Below are positions 27,689 to 33,254 of a stretch of 33,254 nucleotides of DNA, piece after piece. A model generated the notes under the pieces. The model saw nothing but the letters and a program-made list of their open reading frames with translations, was not told where the DNA came from and searched no databases. The stretch comes from a virus. Position 1 is the first letter of the stretch, and every line of letters starts with the position of its first letter. The translations under genes were made by a program, and so were the position numbers. The stretch lies in the IMG/VR virus record IMGVR_UViG_3300046715_000183, positions 1 through 33,254 of that record. The stretch is one strand, 5' to 3'.

Positions 27689-28287
27689 CAGTTCTTCTCC
27701 TTCGCCCGATCCATGGCCTCGAGCAGCCGGTCCGCATAGTCGGCGGCGACAGCGTGCGGGGAGCAGAAGTCCCGCATCTCGCCCGCGAACTGGCGGGCCG
27801 CCGTCACCTCCGCGCGGAGGGAAGCGAGCTGCTTCCGGTCCACCTCGCCCACCTGCCGGATCACGCCCTCGAGGTCAGCGTGACCGTACGGATCGTCGTC
27901 TTCCATGTACCCGGCATCACACAGTGCACGTCGAACACCGTCCAGCTGGTGTTCCTTGGCACGCCTGGCCTTGTGGGCCAGTCGAAGCCGGGTCTCCAGG
28001 ACAGACTCGGCAGGCTCGGGATGCTCCGCAGAGAACCTCCGCTTCGCCGCCCGGATGACATCGGCGATCGCCGCCTGAGTCTCCTCCGTCAGCTCACCGT
28101 TGACGCGGACACGGATCATCTCGCCGTCGACTTCGAGGGGGTGACAGGTGTCTTCCTCGGTCGCTTCGGTAGCTGACAGGTCCGGCCGTCGCAGGTCCGG
28201 GCGTCGCTCGCATCCGCACTCGTCCACGCACCCGTACACGCTGTGCTCGTCACGCGCGTGCCCACACGGGCACTTCGTCTTGCTCAT
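27688..28287 (-). CDS. Cys-start helical hypothetical protein
   Basis: 199 aa from ATG 28287, after AAGGAG. The N-terminus has a Cys/His knuckle (CPCGHARDEH, then CVDECGCERR). A helical chain with high charge (about 80-199, with RFSAEHPEPAES and RLAHKARRAKEHQL) follows. No known domain. The stop overlaps the next start (TGATG). Confidence 0.68.
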   Translation of the reverse strand: MSKTKCPCGHARDEHSVYGCVDECGCERRPDLRRPDLSATEATEEDTCHPLEVDGEMIRVRVNGELTEETQAAIADVIRAAKRRFSAEHPEPAESVLETRLRLAHKARRAKEHQLDGVRRALCDAGYMEDDDPYGHADLEGVIRQVGEVDRKQLASLRAEVTAARQFAGEMRDFCSPHAVAADYADRLLEAMDRAKEKN

Positions 28288-28478
28288 GCTGCTCCTTGTC
28301 GGGGGTTCCAGGTGTCGGGGCCGGGGATGGTGCGGACTCGGCGTCCGCGGTGCCGGGTGGACCAGATACGGCCCACCGGCTTGCCGGACTTCGGGCAGTC
28401 GCCGTGCCGGTAGAGGACGCCGCGGGCGGACAAGCCCACCTCGTCGTGGCAGTCCGGGCACGGGATACGGATCGTCAT
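28284..28478 (-). CDS. 64-aa zinc-knuckle protein
   Basis: ATG 28478 (coupled, TGA overlap upstream). CPDC and a later HGDC, 19 residues apart, form a possible zinc site; a basic, Trp-containing tail (RIWSTRHRGRRVRTIPG) could bind nucleic acid. Its stop overlaps the next gene start. Confidence 0.62.
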   Translation of the reverse strand: MTIRIPCPDCHDEVGLSARGVLYRHGDCPKSGKPVGRIWSTRHRGRRVRTIPGPDTWNPRQGAA

Positions 28479-28702
28479 GAGGAGGGCCTCCGGTGCCGGG
28501 CCGGGGCCGGGCGAGGACGGCGGGCCCGGGCTACCGCCTCCAGGACGCTGGCCACGCCCATCACGGCGGCCGCAGCCGCAGGGTTCACCCACATCGGCGG
28601 CCGGTAGGTGCCGGTGACGGCTATCCATCCGCCACCGAACACGCCGGCGAGAGCGACGATGACGCCGATCTGATCGAAGAGGCTGCGCAGACGTGGAGGC
28701 AT
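28475..28702 (-). CDS. small two-TM membrane protein
   Basis: 75 aa from ATG 28702. Two hydrophobic segments (IGVIVALAGVFGGGWIAV and AAAAAVMGVASVLEAV) with a Pro/Trp loop between and a basic tail. First gene of the run 28702-26895; all its genes overlap. No family recognised. Confidence 0.66.
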   Translation of the reverse strand: MPPRLRSLFDQIGVIVALAGVFGGGWIAVTGTYRPPMWVNPAAAAAVMGVASVLEAVARARRPRPAPARHRRPSS

Positions 28703-28809
28703 GGCCCCTCCCAGGGGCGTGATGTCACGGTGGGTTACGGATGGTTGATCAGCCGGGGTATCCGACCGAAGGCGGCGTCTAAGATGTCCGGTTCACACAG
28801 CCGAGGTCG

Positions 28810-29289
28810 TCACGCTGCGTTCAACAAGCCGCGCTTACGGGCCGCATCCACAGCCGCCATCCGACGCTCGACACCCCGCGGAACGTGCACGACATCCAGA
28901 CGGCGGTAGATCTCCGACAGCCGAGATCCCAGCCCGTCCGCCGGCATCCCCAACTGGCTGGCAACAACCGAAAGCGGCTCGCCACCCGACACTGCCCGCA
29001 GCACCCTGACCTGCCCGGACGTGAGGCAAGCAGAGCGCTCCGGCATCCGCCACTCATCGGACAGAAGGGCGCCCATGTCCATGCCCAACGCACCACACAC
29101 CTGGGCGAACACGCGCAGCGTGCTGGCCCCGTGCTCCTCAAGCCGTTGTGCTGTAGCGATCGCGATTCCTGCTCGGCGAGCCAGCTCGGCTCGAGACCAC
29201 CGGCGTGCTTGGCGTTCGGCACGGACCCGGTCGCCGATGTCTGCGAGCGTCTCTTCCCAGTCCACGGGCGCCGCGACAGTGCTGCTCAC
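28810..29289 (-). CDS. XRE-LuxR fusion regulator
   Basis: 159 aa from GTG 29289 (GTGA overlap with the upstream gene). An XRE-type HTH (about 17-70, with WSRAELARRAGIAIATAQRL) is joined to a LuxR-type HTH (about 92-145, with LTSGQVRVLRAVSGGEPLSV). Such double-HTH proteins without a sensor domain occur in actinomycete accessory regions. It forms a pair with the LuxR HTH gene at 29286. It may be an immunity-type repressor or an activator; a candidate binder for the palindromes at 17290, 20060 and 31137. Confidence 0.76.
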   Translation of the reverse strand: MSSTVAAPVDWEETLADIGDRVRAERQARRWSRAELARRAGIAIATAQRLEEHGASTLRVFAQVCGALGMDMGALLSDEWRMPERSACLTSGQVRVLRAVSGGEPLSVVASQLGMPADGLGSRLSEIYRRLDVVHVPRGVERRMAAVDAARKRGLLNAA

Positions 29290-29585
29290 GCGTCCTCCCA
29301 CTCGACACGGACCAGGGCCCTGGGGATGGTGATCTGGTCCATGCCGATCAGGCCCAGCCGTATCCCGACCGCTACGGCGTGGGCACGGTTGTCGACGTGC
29401 AGGAGGCTCAGGATCTTCGCTATCTGCGTCTTCACGGTCTGCTCCGTCGTGCACAGCTGCTCGCCGATGGACTTGTTGGAGTGGCCGTTCACGGCGAGCT
29501 GAAGGACCTCGAGCAGGCGCGGGGTCAGGGACGGGACGGGCCCGCCACCCGAAGGCGACAGGCCCACCTGCACAGGGGCGGTCAC
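29286..29585 (-). CDS. stand-alone LuxR-type HTH protein
   Basis: 99 aa from GTG 29585. The last 65 residues form a GerE/LuxR HTH (LTPRLLEVLQLAVNGHSNKS, GEQLCTTEQTVKTQIAKIL). The N-terminus is a short disordered stretch with no receiver or sensor domain, so regulation must come from its level or from a partner. Coupled both ways (4-base overlaps). A partner of the neighbouring XRE-LuxR protein is plausible. Confidence 0.8.
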   Translation of the reverse strand: MTAPVQVGLSPSGGGPVPSLTPRLLEVLQLAVNGHSNKSIGEQLCTTEQTVKTQIAKILSLLHVDNRAHAVAVGIRLGLIGMDQITIPRALVRVEWEDA

Positions 29586-30358
29586 GCGCCACCGCCCCGC
29601 GACGGGTGATAGTTGCGGGTCTCCCGGCAGTTCGCGGGCCGCGGCCCGAGGGCTTCCCGGATGTAGCCGGTGGACATCAGGCTTCCGGCGTCGTCGACCC
29701 GCGCCCACAGCTCGATGAGGACTTCCTCCAGCTCGGTGACGCGGTCCAGGAGGAACGGCACGTCCTCGCGGGCTTCGACGTGGCTCCATCGCTTCCCCAG
29801 GAGGATGTTGTTAACGACTTGTCGCCTGACTTGGAACAGGTCGGCGATGCGCGCCTGCGGAATTCCCTTGTCGGCCAAGTACTTGATCTCGGACACCTGC
29901 CAACCGAGAAGCAGCGCAGCGCCGTTCCGCTCGCCTACGGTCACTGTTCCGTGTGCGCGCTTGTGACTCTCGTTCTCCTTGTGCGTCACGTACTTCAAAT
30001 TGACCAGTCGGTTGTCACCTGCGTCACCATTCAGGTGGGCAACCTCAAGGCCAGGTGGGCAGGGGCCGACGAAGGTCAGCATCACCAGACGCGCAACCGA
30101 TCGGGTGGTGGTCCTTCCATCAGCGGTCGGCAGACCTATGGTCCGGCGCCCATCTGTGCGCGTGGACTGCGCAAGAAGGCGAGGACGATCCGCATGCTTG
30201 CGTTTGTGGTTTCCGGGCTTCAGGTATGAACGAACGTTGCCATGATCGGATACCTCGTACCCTGGCGTTTCGGGCACAGAGGCCCACTCCTCATCCCAGT
30301 GGCCGGGCGTGGCAGCGTCCGCGCGGTCGCGGATCTCGTCGATACGGGTGTCGGTCAT
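29582..30358 (-). CDS. HNH homing-type endonuclease inserted in an Ea22-like protein
   Basis: 258 aa from ATG 30358. Residues about 1-21 (IDEIRDRADAATPGHW) and 196-240 (EDVPFLLDRVTELEEVLIEL) belong to a small phage protein of the Ea22 kind. Between them lies a NUMOD4-like part (WASVPETPGYEVSDHGNVRS), an HNH motif (LEVAHLNGDAGDNRLVNL; His 108, Asn 116 and Asn 120 area) and an HTH DNA-binding part (about 152-192, QVSEIKYLADKGIPQARIA). The inserted DNA (about 29780-30290) has visibly lower GC. No splicing motifs are present, so this is a fusion or insertion, not an intein. The reading frame stays open across both junctions. Confidence 0.78.
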   Translation of the reverse strand: MTDTRIDEIRDRADAATPGHWDEEWASVPETPGYEVSDHGNVRSYLKPGNHKRKHADRPRLLAQSTRTDGRRTIGLPTADGRTTTRSVARLVMLTFVGPCPPGLEVAHLNGDAGDNRLVNLKYVTHKENESHKRAHGTVTVGERNGAALLLGWQVSEIKYLADKGIPQARIADLFQVRRQVVNNILLGKRWSHVEAREDVPFLLDRVTELEEVLIELWARVDDAGSLMSTGYIREALGPRPANCRETRNYHPSRGGGA

Positions 30359-30456
30359 GCGGTGCGGTGTCCTTTCGTGAGGGCGTTGCAGAGGTGGTGG
30401 AGGGTTCGGGAGCCGAGTTGGAGGACGGCCAGCGGCCACAGCAGGAACGCGCTCAT
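30355..30456 (-). CDS. 33-aa hydrophobic miniprotein
   Basis: ATG 30456 overlaps the preceding stop and its own stop overlaps the next start (4-base overlaps both sides). Hydrophobic N-terminal half (AFLLWPLAVLQLG), basic end. Supported by coupling and a GACGAGGCC-type upstream purine run; function unknown. Confidence 0.52.
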   Translation of the reverse strand: MSAFLLWPLAVLQLGSRTLHHLCNALTKGHRTA

Positions 30457-30722
30457 GCGGCCTCGTCGCGCAGGGCGGCCAGGAGCGTGGCCCGGTTCGC
30501 GGCCTGCCGTGCGGGGCTGAGCGGCAGCCGGCCGACGGGCGCAGTAACCCGCCCGGTGGGCACGGCTTCGGCGTACAGGCGGCCGAGGACGCCCGCGGGC
30601 GGGTAGCGGAGGGCCTGCCGTGCCCGGGACACGGTGATCGGCGAGCAGTAGAGGCGGGCCGCGATGTGGGCGTTGGTGTGGCCCTCGCGGATCAGGGCGG
30701 CAATGTCGGCGCGGATTCGCAT
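30453..30722 (-). CDS. small HTH regulator
   Basis: 89 aa from ATG 30722. The first 45 residues are an HTH (IRADIAALIREGHTNAHIAA, then YCSPITVSRARQAL) resembling small DNA-binding proteins seen in many actinophages; the rest is Arg/Ala-rich. It opens the coupled run 30722-28810. The upstream 165 bases hold terminator hairpins and no clear promoter. Confidence 0.75.
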   Translation of the reverse strand: MRIRADIAALIREGHTNAHIAARLYCSPITVSRARQALRYPPAGVLGRLYAEAVPTGRVTAPVGRLPLSPARQAANRATLLAALRDEAA

Positions 30723-30775
30723 GGGCCGGTCTCCTGTCTGCGGTCCCTGGGGCGATGGGTATGGGGGTGGGGGGT

Positions 30776-30847
30776 GGGGTCCTGCCCCGGTGGTTGGGGG
30801 GGGCGGGGCAGGACCCCGGGGTGGCCTCCCCTCGTGGTAGGGAGGCC
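30776..30847 (-). terminator. double terminator
   Basis: Perfect 13-base arms GGGGTCCTGCCCC (30776-30788) and GGGGCAGGACCCC (30805-30817), then GGCCTCCC/GGGAGGCC (30823-30830, 30840-30847). It lies downstream of the leftward gene ending at 30888. Confidence 0.82.
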
Positions 30848-30887
30848 TCGGCGGGCCTCCCGAGGGGGGATGGAAGGCCGCTGGTGG

Positions 30888-31064
30888 TCAGGTGACGCGG
30901 TAGGAGCGGGCGTCGTATCCGAAGTCCGCCCACTCCGCGGCGTGCTGGGGAGCGACCTCGTTGAGGAGATGCGCGCGCACCGTGTCCGCGGTGTCCTCGG
31001 TGACCTGGGTTGCGGTGCCGGGGACGGTATATCCGTCGGGGTCGGTGAGTCGCAGTTCAGGCAC
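30888..31064 (-). CDS. 58-aa acidic protein under palindromic promoter
   Basis: GTG 31064 after AGGGGA. Starts PELRLTDPDGYTVPG and has a helical end (RAHLLNEVAPQHAAEWADFG). Short, acidic, of unknown function; it is the only gene between promoter copy 3 (31103-31137) and a double terminator, so it is its own unit. A longer reading from 31136 crosses the promoter and is rejected. Confidence 0.62.
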   Translation of the reverse strand: MPELRLTDPDGYTVPGTATQVTEDTADTVRAHLLNEVAPQHAAEWADFGYDARSYRVT

Positions 31065-31102
31065 AGGGTCCCCTGGTGGGTGGTGGTTGGTGCGGTGTGT
31101 CC

Positions 31103-31137
31103 AGTCTAGCCATCTTCTATTGCGGACGCAATACAAG
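31103..31137 (-). promoter_or_regulatory. palindromic operator with embedded promoter, copy 3
   Basis: Read leftward: CTTGTATTGC-GTCC-GCAATAGAAG (31114-31137, one arm mismatch). A -35 TTGCGT (31126-31131), a 17-base spacer and -10 TAGACT (31103-31108) follow. Same plan as copies at 17290 and 20060 on the opposite strand. Confidence 0.72.
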
Positions 31138-31155
31138 AACCGGGGGGATCACCAC

Positions 31156-31200
31156 ACGACAAAGGGGCCCAACCCAAAGGCCAGACCCCTCACGTGTCGT
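31156..31200 (-). terminator. probable terminator after the SSB-HNH genes
   Basis: ACGACA-AA-GGGG (31156-31167) pairs with CCCC-TCACG-TGTCGT (31186-31200), a bulged stem touching the HNH stop codon. Confidence 0.5.
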
Positions 31201-31658
31201 CAGCGGCTCACGTAGAACGGCATCAGCTCGCGGCGCTTCGACTCAGCAACGGCCGCTGCTTCCTCTTCCGTGGCGTAGTTCCCGAGGTAGTGCACCATCC
31301 CCTGGAATTTCACTCTGGCCTGCCAACGACCAGACCGGGTCGGGTAGACGCCCCTGAAGCGGGAACGGCCCCGGCCAGAGACGTTCTGGCTGGAGCCGCT
31401 CGCATCGACGATCCGTAAATTGGATCTTCGATTGTCCAGCTTGTTGCCATTGATGTGGTCGCCAATGCGACGATCGCCACGCTCGAGGCCAAGCACCCAT
31501 CGGTGCACCAGCGTGACCGTCTTCTGGTCCCACATCTGCGCGTAGCCGTGGCTGCCTATCGACAGCTTCCGGGAGCCGAGGAGCGCAATGTCCTCAGCGT
31601 CCATGAGTATCGGAACGTAGATGCCCTTCCGCCGGGCCGTGAGGCAGCCGCCTATCAA
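31200..31658 (-). CDS. HNH-AP2 homing-type endonuclease
   Basis: 152 aa from TTG 31658, whose first bases overlap the SSB stop (TTGA); the upstream KGIYVPIL is part of the usual start of this family, so the later ATG 31604 is less likely. HNH core [20 protein letters not shown] and [11 protein letters not shown], then an AP2-type DNA-binding domain ([32 protein letters not shown]). Free-standing HNH-AP2 genes are mobile in phages. Located directly behind SSB without a gap, so it is translated with it. Lower GC than its neighbours. Confidence 0.8.
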   Translation of the reverse strand: MIGGCLTARRKGIYVPILMDAEDIALLGSRKLSIGSHGYAQMWDQKTVTLVHRWVLGLERGDRRIGDHINGNKLDNRRSNLRIVDASGSSQNVSGRGRSRFRGVYPTRSGRWQARVKFQGMVHYLGNYATEEEAAAVAESKRRELMPFYVSR

Positions 31659-32194
31659 AACGGAGCCTCGTCTGAGTAGCCACTGCTGCCTGGACCACTT
31701 CCCCACGAACCCGCCGCCTGCCCCGCCTGCTGCGCCGCAGACGACCACGGATCACCAGACCCCGCCGACTGCTGCTGACGGGCCTGCTGGAACTCCTGAC
31801 GGCCGCCGCCCTGGCCGGAGTTACCGGAGGCCTTCGTCACCTTCGCCGTCGCCATCTTCAGCGACGGGCCGATTTCGTCGACCTCCATCTCGAAGACGGT
31901 CCTCTTGACCCCCTCCCGGTCTTCATAGGACCGCTGCTTCAGTCGGCCCTGCAGGATCACCCTCATGCCTTTCTGAAGGGTCTCGGCACAGTGCTCTGCC
32001 TGCTGCCGCCACACCTGGCAGCTCAGAAACAGACTGCCGTCCTTGTCGTCCTCCCACGCGTTCGTTTCGCGGTTGAACTTCCGCGGCGTCGACGCGACCC
32101 GGAACTTGGCAACAGCGGCTCCGCTCGGGGTGAATCTGAGCTCAACTTCGTCGACTAGGTTGCCGACCAGGGTCATGACGTTCTCTCCAGCCAT
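31655..32194 (-). CDS. ssb: single-stranded DNA-binding protein
   Basis: 179 aa from ATG 32194, after GGAG. An OB fold (about 1-115, with [27 protein letters not shown] and [12 protein letters not shown]) coats ssDNA at the fork. A Gly/Gln-rich linker leads to the acidic tip DEAPF, the docking tail for replication partners. Complete and typical in length. Together with the initiator and DnaB it makes a replication set of the element. Starts 43 bases after the HTH protein. Confidence 0.94.
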   Translation of the reverse strand: MAGENVMTLVGNLVDEVELRFTPSGAAVAKFRVASTPRKFNRETNAWEDDKDGSLFLSCQVWRQQAEHCAETLQKGMRVILQGRLKQRSYEDREGVKRTVFEMEVDEIGPSLKMATAKVTKASGNSGQGGGRQEFQQARQQQSAGSGDPWSSAAQQAGQAAGSWGSGPGSSGYSDEAPF

Positions 32195-32237
32195 CAGGCT
32201 GCTCTCCTCTGGTTGTTCTTACGCCAGGGCGGCCTGC

Positions 32238-33161
32238 TCATGCCGCCTCTTCCATCTGGGTCTTCGTCAGGTCTTTGTCGCGCTGCGCGTACACGCGGCG
32301 CCACGGCACCTTGCGGCCCTCGGTACGGGCCCGTTCCTTCATGCGCTCCCACTGGCGGGACGCCGCGTCAGGCGTTGTCTCCAGGAGGCCAGCGATCTCC
32401 GCCGGGGTGTAGTCGGTCCACTCGAACAGGTGCACCAGGACTTTCCTGCGGTCTTCCACACCGAGGATCACGGCCTCACCGTGGATCCACCGGTCGGCAA
32501 GGTTGGGGCCCTCCGACGCGAGGGGAGCCGGAGCGTCCGTCTGAGGCAGCGCAGCGGGGTCGTCGATCTGGTCGTCGTCCCACGCCAGCGGACCGAAGAA
32601 TCCTGCCTTAAGAGCCTGCTGGCGTACCTTGTCGGCTGCTACCGCGGACACCTCCGTCACGTACGGGGGCCGCTTCCACAACTCGTCGTACAGGGGAACT
32701 ACTCGGCGGGCCAGATCAGCCGTAATTCGGCTGTTCGTCAGCAACCGCTGGAAGGCCTTCTTGGAGACGCCGATCTTTTCCCGGAGGAAGACTTGCGTCC
32801 ACCCCAGCGTGATCAGCGCCTGTATCCGGCGCCGGGTACCAGTGGCGTCGATCAGGCAGTGCCCCGGGTAGTCCTCCAGCGTCGGCCAGTAGCCCATCAC
32901 AGCTTCCGCGGTCTCCTGGCGCACCTTCTGACTGAACTGGCCGTCCCGCTTCCACATGAGGGCGTCCAGAGAACCGTCGGGCAGGCTGAGCCGGAGCTCG
33001 ATGGCCCTGGTGGGCATCCCGGCAGCGTTCATGGCCCATATCCGCTCACGCGCCGGCTGCGCACTAACGAACGGCTGCCACTGGCCCTGCGACTTCAGCA
33101 TCCGACGGTTACGGTCCCAGCGCGTGTAGGCCTCGCGCTGCTCTGCAGTCATCCCGCTCAT
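32238..33161 (-). CDS. HTH DNA-binding phage-type protein
   Basis: 307 aa from ATG 33161; a longer frame from 33197 is not preferred since GGAAGGGG precedes 33161 and a gene stop overlaps it (ATGA). Contains an HTH region near residues 110-150 (IQALITLGWTQVFLREKIG, SKKAFQRLL) and a second in the C-terminal part (about 240-285, VHLFEWTDYTPAEIAGLLE). Twin HTHs suggest a regulator or site-binding factor of early genes. Family unknown to me. Confidence 0.7.
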   Translation of the reverse strand: MSGMTAEQREAYTRWDRNRRMLKSQGQWQPFVSAQPARERIWAMNAAGMPTRAIELRLSLPDGSLDALMWKRDGQFSQKVRQETAEAVMGYWPTLEDYPGHCLIDATGTRRRIQALITLGWTQVFLREKIGVSKKAFQRLLTNSRITADLARRVVPLYDELWKRPPYVTEVSAVAADKVRQQALKAGFFGPLAWDDDQIDDPAALPQTDAPAPLASEGPNLADRWIHGEAVILGVEDRRKVLVHLFEWTDYTPAEIAGLLETTPDAASRQWERMKERARTEGRKVPWRRVYAQRDKDLTKTQMEEAA

Positions 33162-33254
33162 GCCGCCGTCACCCCTTCCGAAGCATCGGCACGCCACACG
33201 GTGATCGCACGCCCCAGAACGTCCTCGGACACCTGCAAGTACGCGGCCACGTCC
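33158..33254 (-). CDS. partial HTH protein at right edge
   Basis: Reverse frame open from the window edge to TGA 33158-33160, which overlaps the next ATG. The visible 31 residues (DVAAYLQVSEDVLGRAITVW, then RADASEGVTAA) look like the recognition part of an excisionase/AlpA-type HTH. The N-terminus is outside the window. Confidence 0.55.
   Translation of the reverse strand, partial: DVAAYLQVSEDVLGRAITVWRADASEGVTAA

Noticed and set aside
29582-30358. intein in the Ea22-like gene
   Set aside because: No splice-junction Cys/Ser or terminal His-Asn; only NUMOD4/HNH/HTH parts are seen.
1-33254. integrase, attachment site, tRNA, rRNA or CRISPR array
   Set aside because: No recombinase motif, tRNA-like fold, rRNA segment or regular spacer array was found in either strand by eye; they may lie outside the window.

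Overview
The window looks like the central part of a large mobile element from Streptomyces or a close relative. The evidence is very high GC with strongly GC-biased third codon positions, many GTG and TTG starts, coupled genes overlapping by 4 bases (ATGA, GTGA, TTGA) or joined as TGATG, near absence of TTA codons, and protein families typical of actinomycete phages and integrative conjugative elements. No integrase, tRNA, rRNA, attachment site or CRISPR array was seen.

Layout. (1) 1-1834, leftward: phage DNA packaging, with a terminase large subunit running off the left edge and an overlapping small subunit, so virion genes probably lie to the left. (2) 1949-2541: a rightward lipoprotein gene, a bidirectional terminator and a highly structured intergenic DNA. 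(3) 2599-12131, leftward: a long operon resembling a Streptomyces conjugative-transfer module (FtsK/SpoIIIE translocase of the TraB type, SpdB-like membrane proteins, a membrane-anchored Mrr-type nuclease), read from a TTGACA promoter whose spacer holds a palindromic operator. (4) 12352-16655, rightward: control and replication, with an excisionase/AlpA-type HTH protein, a GntR/HutC regulator like the transfer repressors KorSA/TraR, a second HTH protein, an initiator with iterons inside its own gene, and a DnaB helicase. (5) 16780-24634, rightward: about 18 small accessory genes, many Cys-rich or membrane-bound, under two recurring promoter types. (6) 24609-26122: a divergent pair of a PLD-like/LuxR-type regulator and a tiny secreted peptide with three DTAWG repeats. 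(7) 26215-33254: one conserved actinophage gene, then leftward operons with a NERD protein, paired HTH regulators, two HNH endonuclease genes, SSB and HTH proteins.

How it works together (inference): packaging, autonomous-type replication (initiator, iterons, DnaB, SSB) and a conjugation-like translocase in one element suggest a phage-plasmid, able to move by virions and by mycelial DNA transfer. The GntR and AlpA-type proteins beside the divergent promoters probably choose between transfer and replication states. Three promoters matching the RecA-independent (PafBC) DNA-damage motif, and a candidate secreted-peptide system, would let it sense host damage and population state.

Most notable DNA-level signals: eleven copies of the 7-mer TGATGCG in 353 bp inside the SpdB-like gene (a candidate TraB recognition or transfer locus), four iterons inside the initiator gene, and a three-copy palindrome/promoter module (17290, 20060, 31137).
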